A stretch of 47,108 nt of DNA, from assembly GCA_964511405.1 (NCBI GenBank), contig CAZEFK010000021.1:1-47108 (forward strand), written 5' to 3'. Shown in pieces: positions 7,311 through 16,228 of this stretch; position 1 is the stretch's first letter; each line of letters starts with the position of its first letter. This DNA is from CAZEFK01 sp964511405. Lineage in GTDB: Bacteria > Pseudomonadota > Alphaproteobacteria > Elsterales > Elsteraceae. Below the pieces are notes generated by a model. That model had not been told where the DNA came from. It searched no databases and saw nothing but the letters and a program-made list of their open reading frames with translations. The position numbers and the translations under genes are program-made.

Positions 7311-8204
7311 TCAGCTGTCGAACTCGAGCCCAATCTCGCGATAGCGCTCGCGGTCCTCGATCCAATCGGGCTTGACCTTGACGTGCAGGAACAGGTGGAC
7401 GGGGCGGTCCAAGGCCGTGCTCAGCGCCGTCCGGGCAGCCTCGCCGATGGCGCGGATCTGCCGGCCGCCCTTGCCGACCACGATCGGCTTCTGGCTGTCG
7501 CGCTCGATGAAGATGGTCTGGTCGATCCGCACCGAACCGTCCTCGAACTCCTGCCAGCGCTCGGTCTCGACCATGGCGCTGTAGGGCAGCTCGTCATGCA
7601 GGCGGACGAACAGCTGCTCGCGCGTGAATTCGGCCGCCATCAGCCGGAGCGGCATATCGGCCAGCTGGTCTTCGGGATAGACCCAGGGCCCGTCGGGCAT
7701 GGCCACCGCCAGGGCCCGGCGCAGGTCGGCGACGCCGTCACCGGTCGCGGCCGAGATCATGAAGGTCGCCTCGAAGGCCGCCTTGGCATTGATCGCAGCC
7801 GCCAGCGCCAGCAGCCGTTCGCGCTTGACCAGGTCGATCTTGTTGAGCACCAGCACCAGTGGCCGCCCGCGGCTGGCCAGCGTCTCCAGGAGCTGGGCAT
7901 CGTCGGCGCGCAGGCCGCGCTGGGCGTCGATCAGCAGCGCCACGCGGTCGGCGTCGCCGGCGCCGCTCCAGGCCGCGGCGACCATCGCCCGCTCCAGGCG
8001 GCGCTTGGGATTGGCGAAGATGCCCGGGGTGTCGACGAACACCAGCTGGGTGTCGCCCTCGATCGCGATGCCCAGCACCCGGCTCCGGGTCGTCTGCACC
8101 TTGGGCGTGACGATCGAGACCTTGGACCCGATCAGGGCGTTGAGCAGGGTCGACTTGCCGGCATTGGGCACGCCGACCAGCGCGACATAGCCGCAGCGGG
8201 TCAT
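7311..8204 (-). CDS. era: GTPase Era
   Basis: Essential GTPase that binds 16S rRNA near its 3' end and assists 30S subunit assembly. The 297-residue product has the P-loop GVPNAGKST (11-19), switch region QTTRSR, G3 DTPG, G4 NKID, and the C-terminal KH domain with VVGKGGRQIRAIGEAAR. Length and domain order match the family. The start ATG overlaps the rnc stop as ATGA, the usual rnc-era coupling in Proteobacteria. The frame is open upstream through rnc sequence, but that is a shadow. Confidence 0.97.
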   Translation of the reverse strand: MTRCGYVALVGVPNAGKSTLLNALIGSKVSIVTPKVQTTRSRVLGIAIEGDTQLVFVDTPGIFANPKRRLERAMVAAAWSGAGDADRVALLIDAQRGLRADDAQLLETLASRGRPLVLVLNKIDLVKRERLLALAAAINAKAAFEATFMISAATGDGVADLRRALAVAMPDGPWVYPEDQLADMPLRLMAAEFTREQLFVRLHDELPYSAMVETERWQEFEDGSVRIDQTIFIERDSQKPIVVGKGGRQIRAIGEAARTALSTALDRPVHLFLHVKVKPDWIEDRERYREIGLEFDS

Positions 8205-8905
8205 CCTTCGAGCTGCGCCAGCAAGGCGGCGGCCGCACGCTTCTCGGCCTCGCGCTTGGCGCCGGCGACCGCCACCGCGCGTTCGGAGCGGCCCACGATC
8301 TCCACGGCGATCTCGAAGGCCGGCCGGTGGGCCGGGCCGTCGCTGCGCAGCACCCGGTAGCTGGGCAGCGGCAGCCCGCGGGCCAGCGCCCATTCCTGCA
8401 GCGCCGTCTTGGGATCGCGCGGCGCCGTGCCGGCCTCGGCGATCAACGGATCCCAATGCGCTCGGACGAAGCGCTTGGCGGTGTCCAGGCCGCCGTCCAG
8501 GTACAGGGCCGCGATCACGGCCTCGAGCGCGTCGGCCATGATGGACGGCGAGTTCGGCTGCAGCTTCTCGCCGCGGGCCAGGACCAGGAACGGCCACAGG
8601 TCGAGGGAGCCGGCGACCCGGGCCAGCGCGTCGCGGCTGACCAATTGGGCATGGCGCTTGGCCAGCTGACCCTCGGTCTCGGCCGGGAAGCGCTCGACCA
8701 GCGCTTCGGCCACCAGCAGCCCCAGCACCCGGTCACCCAGGAACTCCAGGCGCTCGTTGGCGCGGTCGCCGACCGCCGCCGCACTGGCGTGGGTCAGCGC
8801 CCGGCTGATGAGCGCACGGTCGGAGAACTGATAGCCGAGCTTGGCCTGGACCTGGGTCAGCGCACCGCCTGGAAGAGCCGGTCGAAGCGGATGGCCGATG
8901 GCCAT
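8201..8905 (-). CDS. rnc: Ribonuclease III
   Basis: Double-strand-specific endoribonuclease for rRNA processing. With start 8905 the protein is 234 residues: catalytic domain with the signature ERLEFLGDRVLG (51-62, metal ligands Glu54 and Asp58) and MADALEAVIAALY (Asp125, Glu128), then a double-stranded RNA-binding domain (about 155-230) ending in GAKREAEKRAAAALL. Start choice is uncertain. ATG 8905 overlaps lepB by 49 nt; a GTG at 8920 adds five residues. Homology begins near AKLGYQF, so the first 20 residues may not be real. Coupled to era by ATGA. Confidence 0.93.
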   Translation of the reverse strand: MAIGHPLRPALPGGALTQVQAKLGYQFSDRALISRALTHASAAAVGDRANERLEFLGDRVLGLLVAEALVERFPAETEGQLAKRHAQLVSRDALARVAGSLDLWPFLVLARGEKLQPNSPSIMADALEAVIAALYLDGGLDTAKRFVRAHWDPLIAEAGTAPRDPKTALQEWALARGLPLPSYRVLRSDGPAHRPAFEIAVEIVGRSERAVAVAGAKREAEKRAAAALLAQLEG

Positions 8906-9636
8906 TTCCAAATTTCCCACAAGCTGGCCGTTTCGTTTGTCGAGAAGAACAGGAACTCAGCACGTCCCACCAGGTTGACCTCGGGCACGAAGCCGACCTC
9001 GGGCGCCCGGCTGTCCAGACTGTTGTCCCGGTTGTCGCCCATGGCGAAATAGTGCCCCGGAGGCACGGTGTAGACGCCGGTGTTGTTGAACGGGCCGGTG
9101 TCGTACATCTTGTAGATGAGATGCTTGCGGCCGCCCGGCAAGGTCTCGATCCAGCGCTGCACCGTGTAGATCCGCCCGCTCTCGTCGCGCACCGGCAGGT
9201 CATCCATCCGCTCGCGCGGCAGCACCTCGCCGTTGATGATCAGCTGGCCGTTGGTCACCTGGATGCGATCGCCGGGCAGCCCGATTATGCGCTTGATGAA
9301 GTCGGTCTTGTTGTCCGACGGCTCCTTGAACACCGCCACGTCGCCGCGCTCGGGCGAGTGGAACAGCAGCCGATAGCCGTCCGGAATCAGCGGCAATCCG
9401 AAGGGCAGCGAATAGCGGCTGTAGCCATACGCATATTTCGAGACGAACAGGTAGTCGCCGATCAGCAGCGTCGGAATCATCGAGCCCGACGGAATGTTGA
9501 AGGGCTCGAACGCCACGGTCCGGATGCCGATGGCGATCAGGACCGCATAGACGATCGTCTTGATATTGTCGGCCAGCGTGGCCGCCTTGCGGCGGGGCGG
9601 CGACGTGTTCACGGTTTTCTCTTGACGACCGAACAT
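8857..9636 (-). CDS. lepB: Signal peptidase I
   Basis: Inner-membrane serine protease that removes signal peptides from exported proteins. The 259-residue product has one N-terminal membrane segment (about 26-42), then box B PSGSMIPTLLIGD with catalytic Ser52, box C/D GDVAVFK and DFIKRIIGLPGD with general-base Lys115, and box E FAMGDNRDNSLDSR near 205. It is a single-span, alphaproteobacterial-type enzyme. ATG 9636 has GAGG about 11 nt upstream; a GTG nine codons in also has a good site (AAGAGA), so the N-terminus is slightly uncertain. The tail overlaps the start of rnc. Confidence 0.96.
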   Translation of the reverse strand: MFGRQEKTVNTSPPRRKAATLADNIKTIVYAVLIAIGIRTVAFEPFNIPSGSMIPTLLIGDYLFVSKYAYGYSRYSLPFGLPLIPDGYRLLFHSPERGDVAVFKEPSDNKTDFIKRIIGLPGDRIQVTNGQLIINGEVLPRERMDDLPVRDESGRIYTVQRWIETLPGGRKHLIYKMYDTGPFNNTGVYTVPPGHYFAMGDNRDNSLDSRAPEVGFVPEVNLVGRAEFLFFSTNETASLWEIWKWPSAIRFDRLFQAVR

Positions 9637-9778
9637 GGAACGGCGCCTCGGCTATGACGGTCAGGCGGACGGCTGATGCCGGAGTAACGGGCGGCGCGGC
9701 GCCCCGATGCGGCGCCGCAACTGGTAGCACACCGGCCGGTGGTATCGGCAAGGGGTATCGCGTCGCGGCGGACAGGCA

Positions 9779-10189
9779 TTATCTCTCGGCTCCCGGCGGC
9801 ACGGCTGAGATGATCACGAGGGCGCTGGCCAGCGGATATTCGTCGGTCAGCGTCAGGTCGATGCGGGCCGCCATGCCGGGCGGGGTGAGGGCCGCCAAGC
9901 GGGCTGCCGCGCCGCCGGTCACCGCCAGCGTGGGACGTCCCGACGGCAAGTTGACCACACCCAGGTCGCGATGGAACACGCCCATCCGGAAGCCGGTGCC
10001 CAGCGCCTTTGCCGCCGCTTCCTTGGCGGCGAACCGCTTGGCCAGGGTCGGCGCCGCGGCACTGCGCCGGAACGCCTTCTTCCGCTCGATGTCGGTGAAC
10101 ACGCGCGCCAGGAAGCGCTCGCCATAGCGCTCGAGCACCCGCTCGACGCGGCGGATGTCGCACAGGTCCTGCCCGATACCCAGGATCAT
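9779..10189 (-). CDS. acpS: Holo-[acyl-carrier-protein] synthase
   Basis: Transfers 4'-phosphopantetheine from CoA to apo-ACP for lipid synthesis. The 136-residue product opens with MILGIGQDLCDIRRVER, holding the metal-binding Asp8, and has RFAAKEAAAKALGTGF with the second metal ligand Glu56. The final part, IDLTLTDEYPLASALVI, is the typical last strand of the fold. The ATG shares one base with the rel stop (TGATG). In many relatives pdxJ lies between rel and acpS; it is absent here. The 142-nt gap to lepB contains no ORF of note. Confidence 0.95.
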   Translation of the reverse strand: MILGIGQDLCDIRRVERVLERYGERFLARVFTDIERKKAFRRSAAAPTLAKRFAAKEAAAKALGTGFRMGVFHRDLGVVNLPSGRPTLAVTGGAAARLAALTPPGMAARIDLTLTDEYPLASALVIISAVPPGAER

Positions 10190-12330
10190 CAGCCGCGGGC
10201 CCGGTCGACCGAATTGATCGCCGGCGTCGCCCGCAGGGCCGCGATGATATTGGTCAAATGTCGAACGTCGGAGACCTCGATGTCGACCATGAGATCGAAG
10301 AAGTCGATCGATCGGTTGGTGATCTTGAGGTTGGTGATGTTGCCGTGGTTCTTGCCGATCACGGTGCACAGGCTGCCCATGCTGCCGGGCTCGTTGGTGA
10401 CCACGACGCTGATGCGCCCGACATGGCGGTCGGAACCGGCGTTGTCGAGGTTCCAGCTGACGTCGATCCAGCGCTCCGGCGCATCGGCCAGCGGCTCCAG
10501 GCTGGGGCAGTCGATGGTGTGGATGGTCACGCCCTTGCCGGTCGTCACGATGCCGACGATGCGGTCGCCGGGCAGCGGATGACAGCAGCGCGCGAAATGC
10601 ACGGCCATGCCCGGGATCAGGCCGCTGATCGGCACCCCGCTGTCGCGCACCGTGGCCTTCCGGGCGCGGCCGATCGGCACCACCTTGTCGGGCTGCTTGG
10701 CGGTCGGGCGCGAGCCCGGGAACACCGTATGGATGACCTCGCGCCCGGTGTGCAGCCCCTCGCCCACTTCGGCATAGAGGTCCTCGACCGACGACACCTG
10801 GAACGCCTTCAGCACCCCTTCCAGCGCCTTCTCGGTGAAGGGATAGCCTTCCTGGCGGAACATCTTGCTCAGGATGTCGCGGCCGAGATTGACGAACTGG
10901 CTGCGCCGCTGGGTGCGGATGAAGCGGCGGATCCGCGCCTTGGCCTTGCCGGTGACGCAGAATTCTTCCCAGGTCGGGCTCGGCGTCTGGCTCTTGGAGG
11001 TGACGATCTCGACCTGGTCGCCATTGGCCAGCTGCGTGCGCAACGGCATCAGCCGGCCGTTGATCTTGGCGCCGACGCAGGTGTCGCCGACCGCACTGTG
11101 GACGGCGTAGGCGAAGTCGACCGGGCAGGCGCCGCGCGGCAGCGCGATCAGGTCGCCCTTGGGCGTGAAGCAGAACACCTGGTCCTGGAACATCTCGAGC
11201 TTGGTGTGCTCGAGGAACTCCTCGGGCCCGGCGGCATGCTCCAGGATGTCCAGCAGCTCGCGCAGCCACCGGTACTGCCGGCCCTCGTTGCGCACGCCCT
11301 GCTTGTACTGCCAGTGGGCGGCGACGCCGAGCTCGGCCACCTCCTGCATGTCCGATGTCCGGATCTGGATCTCGATGCGCTGGCGCTGCGGCCCGATCAC
11401 GCCGGTGTGCAGCGACCGGTAGCCGTTGGGCTTGGGCGTCGAGATATAGTCCTTGAACCGGCCCGGCACCACCGGATAGCTGGAATGGATCACGCCCAGC
11501 GCGTGGTAGCAGTGCTCGACCGTGTCGACGATGACCCGGAACGCCATGATGTCGGACAGCTGCTCGAACCCGACATTCTTGCGCTGCATCTTGCGCCAGA
11601 CCGAATAGGCGGTCTTCTCGCGGCCCTCGACGCGGACCTTGATGTCGTGGGCGGCCAGGGCTTCGGACAGCTCGGAGATCACCTTGCCGACGACGTCGCT
11701 GCCGCGCTCGCGCAGGAAATCGAGACGGTTGAGGATCGAGCTGCGGCCGTCCGGATTGATCTCGGCGAAGGCCAGGTCCTCGAGCTCGTCCTTCATCTCG
11801 TGGATGCCGATGCGCTCGGCCAGTGGCGCGTAGATGTCCATGGTTTCCATGGCGATGCGCCGGCGCTTGGCGGGATCCTTGATGAAATTCAGCGTCCGCA
11901 TGTTGTGCACGCGGTCGGCCAGCTTGACCAGCAGCACCCGGATGTCCTCGGACATGGCGAGGACCAGCTTGCGGAAGTTCTCAGCCTGCTTGGACTGGTC
12001 GGATTGCAGCTCGATGCGGCTGAGCTTGGTCACGCCGTCGACCAGACGCGCGACCTCGGGGCCGAAATGGCGCTCGATCTGTTCCAGGTTGACGCCGGTG
12101 TCCTCGACCACGTCGTGCAGCAGCGCCGTCACGATCGAGGCCGAATCGAGCCGCATCTTGGTCAGGATGCCGGCGACCTCGAGCGGGTGCGAGAAATACG
12201 GGTCGCCCGACGCCCGGGTCTGCGACCCGTGCGCCTTCAGGGCGAACACGTAGGCACGGTTCAGGATGTCTTCGTCGGCCCCCGGGTCGTACGCCTTGAC
12301 CCGCTCGACCAGCTCATATTGCCGAATCAT
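10189..12330 (-). CDS. rel: Bifunctional (p)ppGpp synthetase/hydrolase (Rel/SpoT)
   Basis: Makes and degrades the stringent-response alarmone. The 713-residue protein has an N-terminal HD hydrolase (His48, HDVVED at 72-77, Asp139 in KLADRVHNM) and a synthetase domain from about 230 to 350 with GREKTAYSVWRKMQ. RFKDY (291-295) follows: this RxKD motif marks bifunctional Rsh enzymes, whereas RelA has ExDD. A TGS domain (about 380-450, CFTPKGDLIALP) and a C-terminal ACT domain complete it. All hydrolase residues are present, so both activities are expected. It lies downstream of rpoZ, as usual in Alphaproteobacteria, and is coupled to acpS. Confidence 0.97.
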   Translation of the reverse strand: MIRQYELVERVKAYDPGADEDILNRAYVFALKAHGSQTRASGDPYFSHPLEVAGILTKMRLDSASIVTALLHDVVEDTGVNLEQIERHFGPEVARLVDGVTKLSRIELQSDQSKQAENFRKLVLAMSEDIRVLLVKLADRVHNMRTLNFIKDPAKRRRIAMETMDIYAPLAERIGIHEMKDELEDLAFAEINPDGRSSILNRLDFLRERGSDVVGKVISELSEALAAHDIKVRVEGREKTAYSVWRKMQRKNVGFEQLSDIMAFRVIVDTVEHCYHALGVIHSSYPVVPGRFKDYISTPKPNGYRSLHTGVIGPQRQRIEIQIRTSDMQEVAELGVAAHWQYKQGVRNEGRQYRWLRELLDILEHAAGPEEFLEHTKLEMFQDQVFCFTPKGDLIALPRGACPVDFAYAVHSAVGDTCVGAKINGRLMPLRTQLANGDQVEIVTSKSQTPSPTWEEFCVTGKAKARIRRFIRTQRRSQFVNLGRDILSKMFRQEGYPFTEKALEGVLKAFQVSSVEDLYAEVGEGLHTGREVIHTVFPGSRPTAKQPDKVVPIGRARKATVRDSGVPISGLIPGMAVHFARCCHPLPGDRIVGIVTTGKGVTIHTIDCPSLEPLADAPERWIDVSWNLDNAGSDRHVGRISVVVTNEPGSMGSLCTVIGKNHGNITNLKITNRSIDFFDLMVDIEVSDVRHLTNIIAALRATPAINSVDRARG

Positions 12331-12399
12331 CCCGATGCCGGCGCCTCTTCCAGTTCGCGGGCCGTACCGGCAACCGGCCCGCCCCCGGGACTACCTCGC

Positions 12400-12816
12400 T
12401 TAGATGTCGTCGTCGCCGAACTCGCCGTCCATAGGCGGCTCGACCATATCTTCGTCGGCTTCGGCCTCTTCCTCTTCGCCCACGACGTTCAGCTGGTCCT
12501 CGTCGATCTCCTGGGCGACCGCCTGGGCGCGCACCATCTCCTGCTCGCCCGACAGGAAGTCGACGATCTCCTCCTCGGGTTCGTCGGCCTCGGCGACCTT
12601 CTGCAGCCCCTTGACCAGGGCGTTGCGCAGATGGTCGAGGTCGAGCGTCTCGTCGGCGATCTCGCGCAGCGCCACGACGGGGTTCTTGTCATTGTCGCGG
12701 TCGACGCTGAGCTGCGACCCGGACGCGATGTCGCGGGCACGCTGAGCGGCCAGCAGGACCAGCTCGAAGCGGTTGGGAACCTTGAGGACGCAATCTTCAA
12801 CGGTAACGCGGGCCAT
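12400..12816 (-). CDS. rpoZ: RNA polymerase omega subunit
   Basis: Small subunit that chaperones beta' into RNA polymerase. The 138-residue product starts MARVTVEDCVLKVPNRFELV and has the conserved helix segment AAQRARDIASG and the motif KNPVVALREIADET. A long acidic tail follows (residues about 83-138, with EEEEAEADED and a final FGDDDI), typical of alphaproteobacterial omega. It lies 70 nt upstream of rel on the same strand, the standard rpoZ-rel arrangement. No strong ribosome-binding site was seen before ATG 12816. Confidence 0.95.
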   Translation of the reverse strand: MARVTVEDCVLKVPNRFELVLLAAQRARDIASGSQLSVDRDNDKNPVVALREIADETLDLDHLRNALVKGLQKVAEADEPEEEIVDFLSGEQEMVRAQAVAQEIDEDQLNVVGEEEEAEADEDMVEPPMDGEFGDDDI

Positions 12817-12899
12817 TGCGCGACGCTCGCCGGCTTGTCATGGGGGCTGATAAGTTAGGGAGGGAATGGCCGCGGCACAAGAGCTTGAATGGCGCAGCC

Positions 12900-13406
12900 T
12901 CAATCGATCGGCACCACGCCATGATCGGCCGGCAGGGCTGCGATCAGGTCGGCCAGCGGCACGCCGCTCGCCGGGTGGCGCCAGTCCGGCACCAGCTCGG
13001 CCAACGGCAGCAGCACAAACGCTCGGGTCGCCAGCCGCGGGTGCGGCAGAACCGGCGGACCGATCGGATCGACGCGGCCGTCATAGTCCAAGAGGTCGAG
13101 GTCCAGCGGCCGCGCTGAATTGGCAACGCTGCGCACCCGGCCCAGCTCGGCCTCGACCTGGTGCAGCCGGGCCAGCAGCGCGGACGGCGCCAGTTCGGTC
13201 TCGATCAGGGCCACGCCGTTGACGTACCAGGGCTGGTCGCTGGGCGGCACCGGCGGCCCGGTCCACCAGCGCGAGCGGCGCACCAGGCGCACGCCCAGCT
13301 CGGCCAAGCGGCTGAGCGCCCATGCGCAATTTGCCTTTGGTCCGCCATATTGAAGCCCTATTTTGGCGGATGGAAGATTGGCGCCGAGGCCGATCAAGAT
13401 CGCCAT
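12900..13406 (-). CDS. folK: 2-amino-4-hydroxy-6-hydroxymethyldihydropteridine pyrophosphokinase
   Basis: HPPK transfers pyrophosphate from ATP to 6-hydroxymethyl-dihydropterin in folate synthesis. The 168-residue product opens with ILIGLGANLPS and has the central strand WYVNGVALIETEL and the metal-binding RPLDLDLLDYDG. The segment LPHPRLATRAFVLLPLAEL near 125 is the family signature. The usual ERxGPRT before DLDLL is changed to VANSARP, so one ATP-contacting Arg position differs. It lies upstream of rpoZ on the same strand and diverges from the NYN gene across about 150 nt. Confidence 0.93.
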   Translation of the reverse strand: MAILIGLGANLPSAKIGLQYGGPKANCAWALSRLAELGVRLVRRSRWWTGPPVPPSDQPWYVNGVALIETELAPSALLARLHQVEAELGRVRSVANSARPLDLDLLDYDGRVDPIGPPVLPHPRLATRAFVLLPLAELVPDWRHPASGVPLADLIAALPADHGVVPID

Positions 13407-13556
13407 CGCGGTGCTCCCGGCATGCCGACGGCCGCGATGGTCGGCCGGATTGGAAGGGTCATTGCGTCGGCGGCCGATCGTTCATAACTAACAACCATAT
13501 CGAAGACGAGCACTGCTCCACACCTGTCCGCGAGTTGAAAGGGATCCATACCCACT

Positions 13557-14171
13557 ATGTTGTTTTATCCACAGGAGCGCATCGGCCTGTTCATCGACGG
13601 GGCCAACCTCTATGCCGCAGCACGAGCCTTGGGGTTTGATATAGATTATAAGAGACTGCTTGAGCTGTTCGGCAAGAAGGGGCACTTGATTCGCGCCTTC
13701 TACTACACGGCGCTGGTCGAGGACCAGGAGTACTCGCCGATCCGACCGCTGGTCGATTGGCTGGACTACAACGGCTACACCATGGTGACCAAGCCGACCA
13801 AGGAATTCACCGACGCGTTCGGGCGCCGCAAGATCAAGGGCAACATGGATATCGAGCTGGCCATCGACGTCATGGAGATGGCGCCCTATCTCGACCATGT
13901 GGTGCTGTTCTCGGGCGACGGCGACTTCCGCCGGCTGGTCGAGGCGGTCCAGAGCAAGGGCAAGCGCGTGACCGTGGTCTCGACCATCCGCTCGACGCCG
14001 CCCATGGTGGCCGACGAGCTCCGGCGCCAGGCCGACAACTTCATGGAGCTGACGGACCTGATGCCGGAGATCGCGCGCACCCACAGCCCGCGCGACGACA
14101 ACGCCCGGGCGGCGCGCGCCGAGATGCGTTACGGCCCGCGCGACGACGGCGACGACGCCGGCCACAAGTGA
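13557..14171 (+). CDS. NYN-domain protein, LabA/DUF88 family (predicted nuclease)
   Basis: PIN-like NYN fold, usually a metal-dependent RNase. The 204-residue product has the acidic active-site set: Asp14 in LFIDGANLY with Asn17, Asp98 in NMDIELAIDVM, and Asp121/Asp123 in LFSGDGDF. The tail after about residue 165 is charged and probably disordered. All catalytic acids are present. It is a conserved neighbour of folK and udgB in Alphaproteobacteria; RNA processing or decay is a likely but unproven role. It ends in a GTGA overlap with udgB. No strong ribosome-binding site precedes ATG 13557. Confidence 0.88.
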   Translation: MLFYPQERIGLFIDGANLYAAARALGFDIDYKRLLELFGKKGHLIRAFYYTALVEDQEYSPIRPLVDWLDYNGYTMVTKPTKEFTDAFGRRKIKGNMDIELAIDVMEMAPYLDHVVLFSGDGDFRRLVEAVQSKGKRVTVVSTIRSTPPMVADELRRQADNFMELTDLMPEIARTHSPRDDNARAARAEMRYGPRDDGDDAGHK

Positions 14172-14827
14172 CCGTGGCCACCGGGCCGGGCCCCGACTGC
14201 CCGCGCTGCCCGCGGCTGGTCTCGTTCCGCGCGGCCAGCCGGGACGCCCATGCCGGGTGGCACAACGCGCCGGTTGCGTCGTTCGGTCCGGGCGACGCGC
14301 GGCTCTTGATCGTCGGCCTGGCGCCCGGGCTGCGGGGCGCCAACCGCACCGGTCGGCCGTTCACGGGCGACTATGCCGGCGACACCCTCTACCCCACGCT
14401 GCTGCGCCATGGCTTGGCGCGGGGGCAATACCGCGCCGATCCGGCCGACGGGCTGGAGCTGGTCGATTGCCGGATCACCAATGCCGTGCGCTGCGTTCCG
14501 CCCGAGAACAAGCCGACCGGCGACGAGATCGCGGCCTGCCGCGACTATCTGTCAGCCGAGATCGCCGGGGCGCCGCGGCTGCAGGGCATCCTGGCCCTGG
14601 GCGCGGTCGCCCACCGCAGCGTCCTGTCGGCTCTCGGGGAGCGCCAGAGCCGCTGGCCCTTCGCCCACGGCGCGATCCATGAGCTGCCGGCGGGCAAACC
14701 GTGGCTGGCCGACAGCTATCATTGCTCGCGCTACAACACCAACACCGGCGTCCTGACCCCGGCGATGTTCGATGCCGCGGTCGGGGCCGCGGCGGCCAAG
14801 CTGGGCCCTACTCGTCCCGCCGCATGA
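14168..14827 (+). CDS. Uracil-DNA glycosylase, family 5 (UDGb-type)
   Basis: Base-excision repair enzyme that removes deaminated bases. The GTG start at 14168 overlaps the NYN stop by four bases. Family-5 marks are motif 1 GLAPGLRGANRTGRPFTGD near residue 45 (Ala/Gly in place of the Asp of family 1), NAVRCVPPENKP in the middle, and the HCSRYNTNTG loop near the C-terminus. The four Cys of an Fe-S cluster appear to be Cys11 and Cys14 at the N-terminus (CPRC), then the Cys of VRCVPP and of AACRDY. The last 20 nt overlap the end of smpB on the other strand. Confidence 0.88.
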   Translation: MTVATGPGPDCPRCPRLVSFRAASRDAHAGWHNAPVASFGPGDARLLIVGLAPGLRGANRTGRPFTGDYAGDTLYPTLLRHGLARGQYRADPADGLELVDCRITNAVRCVPPENKPTGDEIAACRDYLSAEIAGAPRLQGILALGAVAHRSVLSALGERQSRWPFAHGAIHELPAGKPWLADSYHCSRYNTNTGVLTPAMFDAAVGAAAAKLGPTRPAA

Positions 14828-15272
14828 TGCGCGCCTTGTCGCGCTGCCAGTCGCGCTGTTTCTCGGCCTCGCGCTTGTCGCCCTTCTTCTTGCCCTTGGC
14901 CACGCCGATCTCGACCTTGGCGATGCCGCGGTCGTTGAAATAGATCGAGAGCGGCACCAGGGTCACCCCTTCGCGCCGGACCGAGCCCAGCAGCTTGTTC
15001 AGCTGGCGCCGATGGACCAGCAGCTTGCGCGCCCGCCGCTCCTCATGGTTGAAGCGGTTGGCCGCCTTGTAGATCGGGATGAAGGCGTTGAACAGCCACA
15101 GCTCGCCGCCGCGCTCGCCGGCGAAGCTCTCCTGGATGCTGGCGCTGCCCTGGCGCAAGGTCTTGACCTCGGAGCCGGCGAGCATGATGCCGGCCTCCAG
15201 GGTGTCCTCGATGAAGTAGTCGAAGCGGGCGCGCCGGTTGAGCGCGACGAAGCGGTCGGTCGGTCTGGCCAT
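14808..15272 (-). CDS. smpB: SsrA-binding protein SmpB
   Basis: Binds tmRNA and rescues stalled ribosomes. The 154-residue product has FDYFIEDTLEAGIMLAGSEVK at about 17-37, IQESFAGERGGELWLFNAFI, and the conserved RKLLVHRRQLNKLLG. The basic C-terminal tail KGKKKGDKREAEKQRDWQ is the part that enters the mRNA channel. ATG 15272 is chosen because homology begins there; no strong ribosome-binding site is visible. It is downstream of dapA by 47 nt on the same strand, and its 3' end overlaps udgB. No ssrA gene is seen in the window. Confidence 0.96.
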   Translation of the reverse strand: MARPTDRFVALNRRARFDYFIEDTLEAGIMLAGSEVKTLRQGSASIQESFAGERGGELWLFNAFIPIYKAANRFNHEERRARKLLVHRRQLNKLLGSVRREGVTLVPLSIYFNDRGIAKVEIGVAKGKKKGDKREAEKQRDWQRDKARIMRRDE

Positions 15273-15319
15273 GGCGATGTCGGCGCCGGCGCGGCAGGGC
15301 CGTCCCGGCGCAGCGTCCT

Positions 15320-16228
15320 CTAGGCGGCGCTTGCTTGGAGCAGCAGGCCGGCGCTGGTCAGCGCCTGGTGGACACGGGCGCGGGTCGCATCGGCAACCGG
15401 CGCCATCGGCAGGCGCAGCTCGTCGCTGCACAGGCCCAGCAACTGGGCGGCGCACTTCACCGGCCCGGGGCTGGATTCGACGAACATGGCGTCATGCAGC
15501 GGCATCAGCCGCTCATTGATCGCCTGCGCGGTCGCCAGATCGCCCGTCGCCCAGGCCTGGTGCAGGTCGGCGAGCTGACGTGGCGCCACGTTGGCGGTCA
15601 CCGAGATGCAGCCGACGCCGCCTTGGGACAGATAGGGCAGCACCGTGCCGTCCTCGCCCGAGAGCTGGATGAACCGGCTGCCGATCGCGATCCGCGTCCG
15701 GATCGGGCGCATGAGGTCGGCCGTCGCGTCCTTGACCCCGACGATCCGCGGCAGGTCCGCCAGCCGCTTCATGGTCTCGATCGACATGTCGATCACCGAG
15801 CGCGGCGGGATGTTGTAGATGAAGATCGGCAGCCCGGTCGCGTCGTGGATCGCCCGGAAGTGGCGATACAGTCCCTCCTGGGTCGGCTTGTTGTAATAGG
15901 GCGTGACGATCAGCGCGGCATCGGCGCCCGCAGCCTCGGCATGGCGCGTGAGGTCGATGGCCTCCGCGGTCGAGTTCGACCCGGTGCCGGCGATCACGGG
16001 GACGCGGCCGGCGGCGGCCTTGACGCATAGCTCGACCACGCGGTCATGCTCGGCATGGCTCAAGGTCGGCGACTCGCCGGTGGTGCCGCAGGGCACCAGC
16101 CCGTGGCTGCCGTTCTCGATCTGCCAGTGGACCAGGCGCTCGAACGCGGCCTCGTCGACCGCACCGTCCTTGAACGGCGTGATCAGCGCGGTCAGCGATC
16201 CGTGGAAGCGGGGCAGAGACGGGCGCAT
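15320..16228 (-). CDS. dapA: 4-hydroxy-tetrahydrodipicolinate synthase
   Basis: First committed enzyme of lysine and meso-diaminopimelate synthesis, condensing pyruvate with aspartate semialdehyde. The 302-residue (beta/alpha)8 barrel has GTTGESPTLS near 48-57, the catalytic Tyr138 in FIYNIPPRS and the Schiff-base Lys166 in IVGVKDAT. ATG 16228 has AAGG eight nt upstream; a GTG nine bases earlier is an alternative. Diaminopimelate also feeds peptidoglycan, which fits with the divergent transglycosylase gene. Confidence 0.96.
   Translation of the reverse strand: MRPSLPRFHGSLTALITPFKDGAVDEAAFERLVHWQIENGSHGLVPCGTTGESPTLSHAEHDRVVELCVKAAAGRVPVIAGTGSNSTAEAIDLTRHAEAAGADAALIVTPYYNKPTQEGLYRHFRAIHDATGLPIFIYNIPPRSVIDMSIETMKRLADLPRIVGVKDATADLMRPIRTRIAIGSRFIQLSGEDGTVLPYLSQGGVGCISVTANVAPRQLADLHQAWATGDLATAQAINERLMPLHDAMFVESSPGPVKCAAQLLGLCSDELRLPMAPVADATRARVHQALTSAGLLLQASAA

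Noticed and set aside
6477..8360. 627-codon plus-strand frame
   Set aside because: Antisense to era and the secreted repeat protein; no recognisable domain.
9637..9778. Missing pdxJ or a small RNA between acpS and lepB
   Set aside because: Only a weak GC-rich inverted repeat is visible, and no coding or RNA signature.
10258..12858. 866-codon open frame on the plus strand
   Set aside because: Antisense to rel and rpoZ, which have clear domains. Asp/His/Leu-rich translation typical of shadow frames.
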